From Bryobacteraceae bacterium (lineage in GTDB: Bacteria > Acidobacteriota > Terriglobia > Bryobacterales > Bryobacteraceae), in NCBI GenBank assembly GCA_026002855.1, contig BPGD01000001.1:3108001-3172000 (forward strand): a stretch of 64,000 bases of DNA. The letters run 5' to 3'. Each line of letters starts with the position of its first letter. Positions within the stretch are counted from its first letter, which is position 1. The notes under the pieces are model-generated. The model saw only the letters and a program-made list of their open reading frames with translations, did not search any database and had not been told where the DNA came from. Of the stretch, positions 45,664 through 54,999 are shown piece after piece. Both the position numbers and the translations under genes were made by a program.

Positions 45664-46673
45664 AGCCGGCTGCGCGCGAAGCGCGTCATCGCATCCATGT
45701 TCTCATGCGGCGTGCCGCGAGGCACTTCGCACCCTGGTCCAACGATCCACGACGGTGCGGCGGCCTGGTAACAGGCATCCAGCGCGGCCTCGATCCCTTC
45801 CGGCGTTGCATCGCGCAACACGCGGACCGGATCGATGTTGCCGAGCAGCACCTGCGGTTCGGGCATGGCGGCCCGGGCCTCGGCCATCGGCGTCAGAAAA
45901 TCAAGATCGACAATTTCCGCACCGGTTTCGCCCATTCCACGGGCGATTTTGCGCGTATTGCCACAAATGTGAAGCCTGACCGGCGCGCCCGCCTCGTGGA
46001 TGGCGGCCACCAGTTTCTTTTCGTACGGCAGCACAAATCGCTCATACAGCCGCGGGCCCACGAGCGAGGCCGCCGCGTCGCCGATGCCGATCATGGCGGC
46101 GCCGGCTTCGATCTGCGCGCGGGCAAAGGCGGATTCGGCCCGCACGCAGTAGTCAAACAGCGCCTCGACGAAGGGCGCATCGTCGATGAAATCCAGCATC
46201 AGCGTGTTGAGTCCGCGCAGATCCGCCCCCAGCGCGCATGGGCCTTCCACCCAGCCTTCCACCAGCAGTTCGTTGCCGGCCTCGCGCGCGAGCAGCGCCA
46301 CGCCGTCCACCCGGTCCTTCATCCGGCTGCCGGGCGCGAGCGGGTCCGGCAAGGGCAGCCGGGCCAGCCGGCTTTTCTCCTGAAGCAGGGCGCAGCTTTC
46401 GACGATGGCCGGTGGCTGGTCTTCGAACCACTCGATGGTCCCGCCGAGATCGGCGGTCTCGCGGGCCGGATCAGAAATCACGCTCACATGGTCGAAGCCG
46501 AAGCGTCGGGCGGCAGCAAGCTGCGCCTGGACGAGCACGCGGTGGTCGCGGGCGTAGTCGCCGTACCGAACCCGGGCGAAGTCCGCCGCAAACATCATCG
46601 TGATCGGCATCAGGGGCAGGTGGTCGATTGGCTCATGCCGGATCCGGCCCAGGAGCCTTTCCTTTCCCGTCAT
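45660..46673 (-). CDS. UroD/MtaA-type methylcobamide methyltransferase
   Basis: The 337-residue TIM-barrel protein belongs to the uroporphyrinogen decarboxylase superfamily but has the zinc ligands of the methyltransferase branch: His235 and Cys237 (LHICGNT) and Cys315 (GPGCEVPRGTPHENM), as in MtaA, MtbA and CmuA. These move methyl groups between a corrinoid protein and a thiol or a methyl donor. In this operon it may be either the entry enzyme (substrate to corrinoid) or the exit enzyme. ATG 46673 with GGAGG 8 bases upstream is preferred to GTG 46682. It overlaps the activator gene by 4 bases. Confidence 0.88.
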   Translation of the reverse strand: MTGKERLLGRIRHEPIDHLPLMPITMMFAADFARVRYGDYARDHRVLVQAQLAAARRFGFDHVSVISDPARETADLGGTIEWFEDQPPAIVESCALLQEKSRLARLPLPDPLAPGSRMKDRVDGVALLAREAGNELLVEGWVEGPCALGADLRGLNTLMLDFIDDAPFVEALFDYCVRAESAFARAQIEAGAAMIGIGDAAASLVGPRLYERFVLPYEKKLVAAIHEAGAPVRLHICGNTRKIARGMGETGAEIVDLDFLTPMAEARAAMPEPQVLLGNIDPVRVLRDATPEGIEAALDACYQAAAPSWIVGPGCEVPRGTPHENMDAMTRFARSRL

Positions 46674-46703
46674 TGGTGACACCTCCGGCGCAATGCGCGC
46701 TCC

Positions 46704-47450
46704 TCAACCCACGATTTCCCGGACGGTCTCCACGGAAACCACGCGGTCGTCATATGTGGCCCGGATCCGCTCGCCCGGCTGGACGAGCAGGAATTCCCCG
46801 CCGCCCCAGTCGCCGTTGACGAGGCGGCGGAACAACTCCAGGCTGCCGCGGATTTTCTGAAATTCCCAGCCATTTTCGGCCGCTTCCCAGCGGGATTCTT
46901 CTTCAAAACGGCGGTCGGATTCAAGGCCGGTTTCGATGTAGACGAGCCGCTGGTAATTCTGGCGGTAGCAGGTCAATTCCTCATATAAATAGCGGCCGTT
47001 TTCTTCGCCATATTTTGCGACAAGCTCCTCCAGTGTGGCGTCAAGGCCGGCGGTTGCGTGGGTCAGTTGGCGGAGCCCCTTGCCGCGTTCAAGCCAGCCG
47101 GTGGAGCGGTAGAGCGTTCCCGGGTGCTCCTCAAAGAACTGCTGGTAGCGCTGGCGCCCGCCCATGAGCAGCGCGATGCAATCATGCGCGCGCGGCAGCA
47201 CGAGCATCGTGTGGCGCGCCTCGATGCCGTCGAGTCCGTTGCCGCACAGTCCATAGCCGAGCAGAATGGCGTCATAGGCGCCGCGGGGCACGGCGTCGAT
47301 CCTTTCCTGGACGAGCGCGGACATCCTCTTGCCGCCGAGGTCGTGCCATCCCTTGGGGAGAAACGCGGCGTCGACAAGGTGCGGCGACCGCGCCACCGCG
47401 TCGCACATCTCACGGTAAAGGACCTCGCAACTGATCAGGCGCAGTTTCAC
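46704..47450 (-). CDS. DUF1638-family protein
   Basis: The 248-residue product contains ISCEVLYREM, LLGYGLCGNGLDGI, LPRAHDCIALLMGGR and YRQNYQRLVYIETGL, which mark DUF1638. This family is repeatedly encoded beside corrinoid proteins and methyltransferases of methylamine-type systems, but its biochemical role is undefined. Conserved Cys and His residues (CGN, HDC) hint at a metal or corrinoid contact. Start GTG 47450 overlaps the stop of the homocysteine methyltransferase-like gene (GTGA), with GGGAGG upstream. It lies 30 bases before the UroD-type gene. Confidence 0.85.
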   Translation of the reverse strand: MKLRLISCEVLYREMCDAVARSPHLVDAAFLPKGWHDLGGKRMSALVQERIDAVPRGAYDAILLGYGLCGNGLDGIEARHTMLVLPRAHDCIALLMGGRQRYQQFFEEHPGTLYRSTGWLERGKGLRQLTHATAGLDATLEELVAKYGEENGRYLYEELTCYRQNYQRLVYIETGLESDRRFEEESRWEAAENGWEFQKIRGSLELFRRLVNGDWGGGEFLLVQPGERIRATYDDRVVSVETVREIVG

Positions 47451-48319
47451 AAAGCCTCCCGGGCGGCCGCCAGAGCGCGAACGAAATCGGGCGTCGTGCC
47501 GCAGCAACCGCCGACAAATGCGGCGCCGGCTTCGACCAGTGGAGCCAGGTGCGCGGCGAACTGTTCAGGCGATCCGAGATAAACTGCGCGACCGTCGCGC
47601 CACGCAGGCAGGCCGGCGTTGGGCTTGATCCAGACGGGCAGCCCGCTGGCCGCCTTCAGCCGTGCGCAGAGCGGCACGAAGCGCTCGATGCCTGCGCCGC
47701 AGTTGGCTCCGACCGCATCCACGCCAACGGCGCGCATCTCTGCCGCGGCCATCTCCGGCGTCACGCCCATCATCGTGCGGTCGCGGTTCCGGCCCGTGTC
47801 AAACGCGAACGACACGATGACGGGCAGCCCGGTGGCGAGTGCCGCCCGCGCTGCGATTCGCGCCTCCCCCAGATCGCTCATCGTCTCCACGAGCAGGGCA
47901 TCCGGGCCCGCCTGGGCCAGCGATTCGGCCTGTTCGGTGAAGGCGCGATCCAGATCTTCCGCGCTGACTTCGCCGTTGATCAACATCTTGCCGGAGGGGC
48001 CGATGGAGGCAAACACGAGTGCGCGGCCGGCGGCGGCGCGGCGGCTGATCTCGACACCTGCCCGATTGATCCCGCCAACCTCTCCGGCCAGCCCGGCCTC
48101 AGCCAGTGCGATGCGGTTCGCGCGGAACGTGTTCGTGAGGATGACTTCGCTGCCGGCCTCCACATATTCGCGCGCCACCTGGAGGACCAGCTCGGGACGC
48201 GCCAGGTTCCATGCGTCCGGCAGCGCGCCCGGCTCGAGGCCAAGCGCCTGAAGGCGCGTGCCCCAGGCGCCGTCGGTGATCACCACCCCGCGGCCCGTCC
48301 ATGGATCCAGTGGCGGCAT
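47447..48319 (-). CDS. Homocysteine S-methyltransferase-like protein
   Basis: The 290-residue barrel has the zinc-binding cysteines of the homocysteine/betaine methyltransferase family: Cys207 (GANCGAG) and Cys272-Cys273 (GGCCGTT), along with TDGAWGTRL and TNTFRAN near the N-terminus. It matches the first (homocysteine) domain of MetH as a stand-alone protein. It could pass a methyl group from the corrinoid protein to homocysteine to make methionine, or act on another thiol. It follows the corrinoid protein gene by 5 bases and overlaps DUF1638 by 4 bases. Confidence 0.9.
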   Translation of the reverse strand: MPPLDPWTGRGVVITDGAWGTRLQALGLEPGALPDAWNLARPELVLQVAREYVEAGSEVILTNTFRANRIALAEAGLAGEVGGINRAGVEISRRAAAGRALVFASIGPSGKMLINGEVSAEDLDRAFTEQAESLAQAGPDALLVETMSDLGEARIAARAALATGLPVIVSFAFDTGRNRDRTMMGVTPEMAAAEMRAVGVDAVGANCGAGIERFVPLCARLKAASGLPVWIKPNAGLPAWRDGRAVYLGSPEQFAAHLAPLVEAGAAFVGGCCGTTPDFVRALAAAREAL

Positions 48320-48324
48320 GGCGG

Positions 48325-48969
48325 CTATTGCCGGGCGGCCTGAACGAACTGCCGGGCCAGGGCCACCGCGGCGGTGGCATTTTCGCCGTAGCCGTCGGCG
48401 CCGATTTCGCGGGCGAACTGCGGAGTGACCGGCGCGCCGCCGACCATCACCTTGACGCTCTCCCGCAGCCCGGCTTTTTCGAAAGCCTCGATGGTGCGCC
48501 GCATCGACGGCATCGTCACCGTGAGCAGGGCGGAAAGCGCAACAATTGAGGCCCGCTTTTCCTGGACCGCTTCAACGAACCTTTCGGGAGCAACATCAGC
48601 GCCCAGGTCGATCACCTCGAAGCCGCCGCCTTCGAGCATCGACGCAACCAGATTCTTGCCGATATCATGAAGGTCGCCCTTCACCGTGCCAATGACGACG
48701 CGGCCCGCGGGTTGAGCGCCGCTAGCCGCCAGCAGCGGGCGCAGCAGCTCGAGCGCGCCTTTCATCGCGCGCGCCGAAAGCAGCAGTTCGGGCACGAAAT
48801 ACTCTTCGCACTCGAAGCGCCTGCCGACCTCGTCCATCGCGGGGACCATGGATTTCGTGATCAGCTCCATCGGGTCGCAGCCCTCGTCCAGGGCCTCTTT
48901 CGTCACGGCCACCGCAGTTTTCTGGTCGCCGTTGAGCACTGCGTCATACAGCCTGTGAAGATCAGCCAT
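48325..48969 (-). CDS. Cobalamin-binding methyltransferase corrinoid protein (MtbC/MtaC-like)
   Basis: The 214-residue product has an N-terminal four-helix cap domain (1-88) and a C-terminal Rossmann B12-binding domain with GDLHDIGKNLV, where His101 is the lower cobalt ligand. LSALLTVTM and VGGAPVTPQFAREIGADGYGEN complete the B12 signature. It carries the methyl group between partner enzymes. ATG 48969 has GAGGAG 6 bases upstream; the TTG at 48975 is not needed. It is the first gene of a five-gene operon with a sigma70-like promoter just upstream (49015-49043). Confidence 0.93.
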   Translation of the reverse strand: MADLHRLYDAVLNGDQKTAVAVTKEALDEGCDPMELITKSMVPAMDEVGRRFECEEYFVPELLLSARAMKGALELLRPLLAASGAQPAGRVVIGTVKGDLHDIGKNLVASMLEGGGFEVIDLGADVAPERFVEAVQEKRASIVALSALLTVTMPSMRRTIEAFEKAGLRESVKVMVGGAPVTPQFAREIGADGYGENATAAVALARQFVQAARQ

Positions 48970-49014
48970 CCGCAACTCCTCAGAGCGCCGCCGGGCGGGC
49001 GTAAGTCTGCGATA

Positions 49015-49043
49015 AGCGTATCGAAAACTCCAGAATGGGTCAA
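49015..49043 (-). promoter_or_regulatory. Sigma70-like promoter of the corrinoid operon
   Basis: TTGACC (49038-49043) and TACGCT (49015-49020) are spaced by 17 bases on the minus strand, in the 80-base gap between the dehydrogenase gene and the corrinoid gene. A transcript would start about 40 bases before ATG 48969. Confidence 0.5.
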
Positions 49044-49049
49044 CCGTGA

Positions 49050-50201
49050 TTACAGCGCTTCGCGCAGCACGCGGGCGAGCTCTTCTTCACTCAGCGCCAC
49101 CGGATTGCCCTTCATGCTGCTCGATCGCGCCGCCTTCCTGCACAGCTCCGGGATGTGTTCCTCGCGGATGCCGTATGCGGACAGCCGCGGGATTTCGAGC
49201 TCCTGCCGGATCCCATCCAGCCACACGGCCAGCTCATCGGCCTCCGCCTGCGGCCCGCACAGGATGCGTGCGGCTTCATCGTAGCGGGCCAGCGCAGGAC
49301 TCCCTGGGGCGCGCTCGCGCAGCGCCCTGAGGTTGGCGCGCGTCACCGGGGCCAGGAGGGCCGCACAGACGGCGCCGTGCGGGGCAGGGAATGAACCGCC
49401 GACCGGCGCCGCAAATCCGTGCACTGCGCCGAGGCCGGCGTTGGCCAGCGCCATGCCGCTCAAAAGGCTTGCCAGGGCCATGTCCGTGCGCGCCCCCAGA
49501 TCGTCGCCGTCGTGGAAGGCGCGCTGAAGCGAACGGCCGGCGCGGCACAGTCCCTCGCGGCAGAACATGTCGGTCATGGGATTGGCGCGGACGCTGACGA
49601 ACGGTTCGAGCAGTTGGGCCAGTGCGTCCAGGCCCGTTGCAGCGGTGACGGCAGGAGGCGCAGTCAGCGTCAGCTCAGGGTCGACGACGGCGAGTTTCGC
49701 AAGCATCAGCGGGCTGCGCAGGCTTGCTTTGACGCCGTGTTGGGGCGAATGGAGCACGGCGTTGCGCGTGGCCTCGCTGCCGGTGCCGGAGGTGGTCGGC
49801 ACGGCGATGAAAGGCACAGGGGCGTGCGCAAGCGGCTGCCCGCCACCGATCACTTCCAGGTAGTCGAGCACATCGCCGGGGTTGGCCAGCATGGCGGCGA
49901 TGGCCTTGCCGGCATCCAGCGCACTGCCTCCGCCGCAGGCGATCACGAGGTCGCACCCTTCCCGGCGGGCCGTCTCCGCTCCGGTGCGCACGGTGTCGAG
50001 CGTGGGTTCGCCGTCGGTGGGAAAGGGCGTGCAGCCGACGCCCGCCTTGTGCAGGTCCGCCACCAGGCGCGCCGCATGGCGGGGGTTGCGCCCGGTGACC
50101 AGCAAAGCGCGCTTGCCAAAGCCGCGCGCCGCCGGCGCGATCTCGCGCGCCGCGCCCGGGCCAAAGACGATGCGCTGCGCGGTGGCGAATTCCCACGTCA
50201 T
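49050..50201 (-). CDS. Iron-containing alcohol dehydrogenase
   Basis: The 383-residue product belongs to the group III alcohol dehydrogenases: NAD-site GGGSALDAGKAIA, VPTTSGTGSEATRNAV, and metal ligands in GLDALAQLLEPF, AVHGFAAPVGG and PAPHGAVCAALL. It interconverts an alcohol and an aldehyde or ketone with NAD(P). Lying 4 bases after the monooxygenase-like gene and 80 bases before the corrinoid operon, it could oxidise an alcohol or aldehyde produced by demethylation, but that link is only positional. Confidence 0.92.
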   Translation of the reverse strand: MTWEFATAQRIVFGPGAAREIAPAARGFGKRALLVTGRNPRHAARLVADLHKAGVGCTPFPTDGEPTLDTVRTGAETARREGCDLVIACGGGSALDAGKAIAAMLANPGDVLDYLEVIGGGQPLAHAPVPFIAVPTTSGTGSEATRNAVLHSPQHGVKASLRSPLMLAKLAVVDPELTLTAPPAVTAATGLDALAQLLEPFVSVRANPMTDMFCREGLCRAGRSLQRAFHDGDDLGARTDMALASLLSGMALANAGLGAVHGFAAPVGGSFPAPHGAVCAALLAPVTRANLRALRERAPGSPALARYDEAARILCGPQAEADELAVWLDGIRQELEIPRLSAYGIREEHIPELCRKAARSSSMKGNPVALSEEELARVLREAL

Positions 50202-50205
50202 TGCA

Positions 50206-50511
50206 TCACCAGCCTTCGTCGCCAGGGAAAATGTTGGTGAATTTTACGCTCGAACGCGGCTGGGCCATCATCGGCGCCACCGTGTCCCGCCACTTCGCGT
50301 AGTGTGGCGTCTCCTTGTGCGCGGCCGCCGCCTCCGGCGAGCGGTATACCTCGACCAGGACGAACTTTGTCGGGTCGTCCATCTGCTGGATCACGTCAAA
50401 CCGCGCCACCCCCGGCTCTTTCAGGCTGGCGCTGGCGTTCTCGATTGTGGCCTCCCGGAAGGCCTCCACTGACTCGGGTTTCACCCACACATGAACATGA
50501 ACGATCAGCAT
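50206..50511 (-). CDS. Antibiotic biosynthesis monooxygenase (ABM/LsrG-like) domain protein
   Basis: The 101-residue ferredoxin-like protein has [23 protein letters not shown] and [22 protein letters not shown], the ABM pattern of LsrG and YgiN quinol monooxygenases, which act without a cofactor on small quinone-like or ketone substrates. It is the first gene of a pair with the alcohol dehydrogenase (4 bases). It is divergent from the GH2 gene, with a shared 147-base promoter region. Confidence 0.9.
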   Translation of the reverse strand: MLIVHVHVWVKPESVEAFREATIENASASLKEPGVARFDVIQQMDDPTKFVLVEVYRSPEAAAAHKETPHYAKWRDTVAPMMAQPRSSVKFTNIFPGDEGW

Positions 50512-50658
50512 CGGCGCACCTCGGCGGGCCGATTGCCCGCGCCTTCTGACCCTCATGATAGAGAAACCGCGGGCGGGCGGCATCCCTCGGCGTCGCCGCG
50601 GCGAATCCCTTGCACCGTTGTGATATCGTCGATGTCGGACTTCCAGGAGCCTGTTCTC

Positions 50659-53600
50659 ATGCTGTTCCGCAGACTCGTTCTTCTGCTTGCCGTCCCGCTC
50701 GCGCTGGCGCTGGCGGCGCCTCCGGAATGGGACAATCCGGCCATCACCACGATCGGCGTGGAGCCGCCCCGCGCCACGATGATGATCTACCCCGATGCGG
50801 CCACGGCCCGTACCTTTGATCCGGCGAGGTCTCCGTGGATGCTCTCTCTCAACGGGGACTGGAAGTTCCGCGGCGTGCTGCGCCCGGCGGACCGGCCCAC
50901 GGATTTCCATCGGCCCTCATATGACGACTCGGGCTGGCGCACGATGCCGGTTCCGGGCGTGTGGCAGATGCATGGCTTTGACATCCCCATTTACACGAAC
51001 TGGCTGTATCCGTTCCCGCAGGACCGCAATAAAATGCCGTCGCCGCCTTACGATTTCAATCCGGTCGGCAGTTACCGGCGCACATTTACGGTGCCACATA
51101 CCTGGAAAGGGCGCACGGTTTATCTCCATTTTGCCGGCGTTGATTCCTGCTTTTACGTGTGGGTAAACGGCCAATTCATCGGCTACCACGAGGACAGCCG
51201 CACGCCGGCGGAATTCAACATCACCAAAGTCCTCAAACCCGGCCTGAACACGCTCGCCGTGCAGGTGTACCGCTTTGGCGACGGCGCCTATCTCGAAGAC
51301 CAGGACATGTGGCGGATGAGCGGCATTTACCGTGAAGTCTTCCTCTGGTCCACCGCCGCCACGCACGTGCGGGACTTCGAAGTGCACACGGACCTGGACG
51401 CGGCCTACCGGGATGCCAGGGTCAGGGTGAAGGCGGAGATCCTCGAGCCGAAGGACTGCACGCTGGAGTTCGAACTGCGGGACGCCTCCGGCAAAGCCGC
51501 CGGGACGGCCAGCGCCAAGTGCGCGCCGCAGGTCGAGCTTGCGCTCGCCGTGCCGAATGCGCGGCTGTGGAGCGCGGAGATCCCGTACCTCTACGAGGGC
51601 CTGCTGACGCTCAGGAACGGCGCCGGCGCGATCATCGAGGTGATTCCGCAACGCGTCGGCATCCGCAAGGTCGAGATCCGGGGCGGGAAACTTCTGGTGA
51701 ACGGGCGGGCGGTGATCTTCAAGGGCGTCAATCGCCACGAGCATTCGTCCGTGACCGGGAAAGTGATGTCGCGCGATCTGATGATTCGCGATATCGAACT
51801 GATGAAGCGGCACAACGTGAATGCGGTGCGCACGTCGCACTATCCGGACCACCCGCTGTGGTACGAGCTTTGTGACATCTACGGCCTGTATGTCATCGAC
51901 GAGGCCAACATTGAGGCGCACCATTACGGCAACGGGCCCAAAGGCAACCTCCTTACCGAGTCGCCTGAATGGTCCCGGGCGTATCTCGAACGGGTGCGCA
52001 GCATGATCGAGCGCGACAAGAATCACCCGTCGGTGATCATCTGGTCGATGGGCAACGAGAGCGGCGACGGACTGAACGCGCGTCTGACGTACGAATGGGC
52101 CAAACAGCGCGATCCGTCGCGGCCCTGGCATTACGAAGGATCGAGCGCGAATCGGGGAGCAAATTTCGACATCAATTCCTTCATGTATCCGCCTCCGGCG
52201 CGCGTGGCGGAGGAGGCAGCCAAGCTGCCGGACAAGCCGCTGCTGCTGTGCGAATACGCGCACTCGATGGGCAATTCGACCGGAGGTCTGAAGGAATATT
52301 GGGACATTTTCTACTCGGGCACCAACGCGCAGGGCGCATTTGTGTGGGATTGGGTGGACCAGTCCCTGCGCGTGCCGGTGCCCGGAGAATATCGTGTCAA
52401 TACGCCAGCCACGCATTTCCTCGCCTATGGCGGCTGGTGGGAAGACAAGTCCGGAGTGCGCAATGACAACAACTTCAACTGCAATGGACTGGTCTCCGGG
52501 GACCGCACGCCGCATCCGGGGCTGGCGGCGATCAAATACGCCTATCGCTATCTCCATGCCTCGCCCGTGGATCTGGCCCAGGGCAGGGTCCGCGTGAAGA
52601 ACTGGTTCCAGTTCCTCAATCCGCGGGACTACGCGGTGGGACAGTGGAGCGTGCAGGAGTCGGGCCGCGCGCTTGCCACCGGCACGTTGCCGGCGTTGGA
52701 CATCGAGCCCGGCGGGGAAGCGGAATTCGCGCTGAATCTGCCAAAAATTACTCCGAAGCCTGGCGCCGAATACTGGCTGAATCTCAGCTTCCGGCTGAAA
52801 AACGCCACACGCTGGGCGCCGGCTGGACATGAAATCGCCTGGGAACAGTTTGCGCTGCCCTGGAAAGCCGGGGGTCCGAAGGCGGACTTTTCCCGGTCGC
52901 CGGCGCTGAAGATTGATGAGAAGGACGGAATTTTCGTTCTGTCGAGTCCGTTGATTCGGGCGATCTTCGATCCGCGTGTCGGCACCTTTACCGAATACAG
53001 GTATCAGGGTGTGCTGCTCCTGGAGCGCGGTCCGCTGCCGGACTTCTGGCGGGCTCCTACAGACAATGATTTGGGCGCATGGAAAGCGATGCGAGCGCGG
53101 ATCGAGCGGGATCCGGCGCAGAACTGGTTTCTGTGGCGGGAGGCCGCGCCGCGCATGACGATTACCGAGGCGAAGCTCGAACGGGTTGACGAGCGCACGG
53201 CGCGCGTGGCGGTGAAGGCCGGGCTGTACGGGATGGGCGGGGCCACGGCCGCCTGGACGTTCACCATTTACGGCAACGGCGAGATCCTTGTCGAGATGTC
53301 CTACCAGCCGGGTGAGGAGAAGCGGGCGATGATGCCTCGTTTCGGTTCGGAGCTTGTGCTGGCACGCGGTTTCAACAACTGGTCGTGGTACGGCCGCGGC
53401 CCCGCGGAAACATACATCGACCGCCAGTTCGAACGGATCGGCGTCTACCAAAGCATGGTGGAGAAAGAATGGGTCGAATATTCCCGCCCGCAGGAAAACG
53501 GCAACAAGACCGGCGTGCGCTGGAGTGCCTGGACCAATGCCCAGGGCCTTGGGCTGCTGGCCGTGGGCGCGCCGGAGCTTTCCGTTTCCGCGCGCAGGTT

Positions 53601-53832
53601 CACAAAGGAGGACATGGAGCGCGCGGCCTACTCGTTCCAGATGCAGCCGCAGGGGCCCATCTACGTCAACCTCGACTGGAAACAGATGGGCGTGGGCGGC
53701 ATTGACAGCTGGTCGCCAAACGCGCTGCCGATGCCGGCTTACCGGATCGACTCATCCCAGCCGATGAGCTACCGCTACCGGCTGGTGCCGGTGGCGGGCC
53801 CGTATGAAGCGAAAACGAGGGAGGTGTTTTGA
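50659..53832 (+). CDS. Exported GH2 beta-galactosidase (LacZ-like)
   Basis: The 1057-residue product has a signal peptide ([21 protein letters not shown]), a jelly-roll sugar-binding domain ([27 protein letters not shown]), immunoglobulin-like domains and the TIM barrel with acid/base Glu467 ([10 protein letters not shown]) and nucleophile Glu532 ([11 protein letters not shown]). A C-terminal Bgal_small_N domain ([18 protein letters not shown]) completes the five-domain LacZ layout. Export is unusual for LacZ and points to periplasmic cleavage of galactosides. ATG 50659 has AGGAG 9 bases upstream. Its stop overlaps the mutarotase start. Confidence 0.93.
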   Translation: MLFRRLVLLLAVPLALALAAPPEWDNPAITTIGVEPPRATMMIYPDAATARTFDPARSPWMLSLNGDWKFRGVLRPADRPTDFHRPSYDDSGWRTMPVPGVWQMHGFDIPIYTNWLYPFPQDRNKMPSPPYDFNPVGSYRRTFTVPHTWKGRTVYLHFAGVDSCFYVWVNGQFIGYHEDSRTPAEFNITKVLKPGLNTLAVQVYRFGDGAYLEDQDMWRMSGIYREVFLWSTAATHVRDFEVHTDLDAAYRDARVRVKAEILEPKDCTLEFELRDASGKAAGTASAKCAPQVELALAVPNARLWSAEIPYLYEGLLTLRNGAGAIIEVIPQRVGIRKVEIRGGKLLVNGRAVIFKGVNRHEHSSVTGKVMSRDLMIRDIELMKRHNVNAVRTSHYPDHPLWYELCDIYGLYVIDEANIEAHHYGNGPKGNLLTESPEWSRAYLERVRSMIERDKNHPSVIIWSMGNESGDGLNARLTYEWAKQRDPSRPWHYEGSSANRGANFDINSFMYPPPARVAEEAAKLPDKPLLLCEYAHSMGNSTGGLKEYWDIFYSGTNAQGAFVWDWVDQSLRVPVPGEYRVNTPATHFLAYGGWWEDKSGVRNDNNFNCNGLVSGDRTPHPGLAAIKYAYRYLHASPVDLAQGRVRVKNWFQFLNPRDYAVGQWSVQESGRALATGTLPALDIEPGGEAEFALNLPKITPKPGAEYWLNLSFRLKNATRWAPAGHEIAWEQFALPWKAGGPKADFSRSPALKIDEKDGIFVLSSPLIRAIFDPRVGTFTEYRYQGVLLLERGPLPDFWRAPTDNDLGAWKAMRARIERDPAQNWFLWREAAPRMTITEAKLERVDERTARVAVKAGLYGMGGATAAWTFTIYGNGEILVEMSYQPGEEKRAMMPRFGSELVLARGFNNWSWYGRGPAETYIDRQFERIGVYQSMVEKEWVEYSRPQENGNKTGVRWSAWTNAQGLGLLAVGAPELSVSARRFTKEDMERAAYSFQMQPQGPIYVNLDWKQMGVGGIDSWSPNALPMPAYRIDSSQPMSYRYRLVPVAGPYEAKTREVF

Positions 53833-54998
53833 CGGTGGGACATCCGACTCGCCGCCAGTGGTTGCAGGCGGCGCTGCCCTCGGCGGCGCTGCTTGCCTCC
53901 TGCAAATCCGTTGACAAAGGAGCTCGAGGGTCCGTGACTGTTCAGGAATTCGGAAAATTGCCGAACGGTGAAACTGCTCAGCTTTTCATCCTGAAAAACA
54001 GGAATGGCGTGGAGGCCGCCATCACGAATTACGGCGGCATTATTGTCACGCTGAAGACCTATGATGGGAAGGGCCTGCTGGCCGATGTCGCGCTGGGGTT
54101 TGAAACCCTGGCCGGATATCTCGGCAAACACCCCTATTTCGGCGCAATCATCGGCCGATACGGAAACCGCATCGGCAAGGCACGCTTCACGCTGGACGGG
54201 GTGACTTATCAGCTGGCGAAGAATGACGGCGAAAACTCGCTGCACGGCGGCAACGAGGGCTTCGACCGCAGGCTCTGGAAAGCGCGCACCGAGTCCGGCG
54301 CGGACTCGCAGACGCTGGTACTCAGCTACACCAGCCCGGACGGTGAAGAGGGCTATCCCGGCACGCTGGCCACGGAAGTGCGGTATACGCTGCTGGATGA
54401 CGACACGTTCCGCATCGATTACCGTGCGACAACGGACAAAAAGACCGTGGTCAATCTGACCAATCACACGTATTTCAATTTGGCCGGACAGGGAAATGGC
54501 GACATCCTGAATCATGAAATCCAGATCAACGCCAGCCGTTTTACGCCGGTGGACGAGGGACTGATCCCGACGGGAGAGCTGCGTCCGGTGGAGGGCACGG
54601 CGTTCGATTTCCGCAAGCCCAGGCGCATTGGCGAGCGCATTGACGCCGACGACGAGCAGATTCGGCGCGGCCGCGGCTACGACCACAACTTCGTGCTTGA
54701 CCGGCAGGGTGATGGCCTCAGCTTCGCAGCCCGGGTCACGGAGCCGTCCACGGGGCGCGTGCTGGAGGTGTGGACTACCGAGCCGGGGATGCAGTTTTAC
54801 ACGGGCAATTTCCTGGATGGCACCGTCATCGGAAAGGGCGGCAAGGCGTATCCGCGCCGTTCCGGATTCTGTCTGGAAACGCAGCATTTCCCGGATTCGC
54901 CGAACCGGCCGGAGTTCCCTTCCACGGTGCTCGAGCCCGGTCAGGAGTATCGCTCGACGACGGTGTGGAAGTTCCTGACGGCGCCACCGCGGAAGTAG
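53829..54998 (+). CDS. galM: Secreted aldose 1-epimerase (galactose mutarotase)
   Basis: The 389-residue product carries a lipobox-like signal (TRRQWLQAALPSAALLASC) and the galactose mutarotase fold with IITNYGGIIVTLK, GRYGNRIGKARF, ENSLHGGNEGFD (catalytic His), LTNHTYFNLAG (His) and FCLETQHFPDSPN (catalytic Glu). It interconverts alpha and beta galactose freed by the preceding beta-galactosidase. The start TTG 53829 overlaps the GH2 stop (TTGA), with GGGAGG upstream; GTG 53835 is possible. Both genes form one operon. Confidence 0.93.
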   Translation: MTVGHPTRRQWLQAALPSAALLASCKSVDKGARGSVTVQEFGKLPNGETAQLFILKNRNGVEAAITNYGGIIVTLKTYDGKGLLADVALGFETLAGYLGKHPYFGAIIGRYGNRIGKARFTLDGVTYQLAKNDGENSLHGGNEGFDRRLWKARTESGADSQTLVLSYTSPDGEEGYPGTLATEVRYTLLDDDTFRIDYRATTDKKTVVNLTNHTYFNLAGQGNGDILNHEIQINASRFTPVDEGLIPTGELRPVEGTAFDFRKPRRIGERIDADDEQIRRGRGYDHNFVLDRQGDGLSFAARVTEPSTGRVLEVWTTEPGMQFYTGNFLDGTVIGKGGKAYPRRSGFCLETQHFPDSPNRPEFPSTVLEPGQEYRSTTVWKFLTAPPRK

Positions 54999-54999
54999 C

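Noticed and set aside
50512-50658. TTGCAC as a -35 element of the GH2 gene
   Set aside because: No suitable -10 at 16-18 bases downstream.
50917-53451. Very long minus-strand frame opposite the GH2 gene
   Set aside because: Antisense of a complete LacZ-type gene; the composition is that of reverse-complemented coding DNA.
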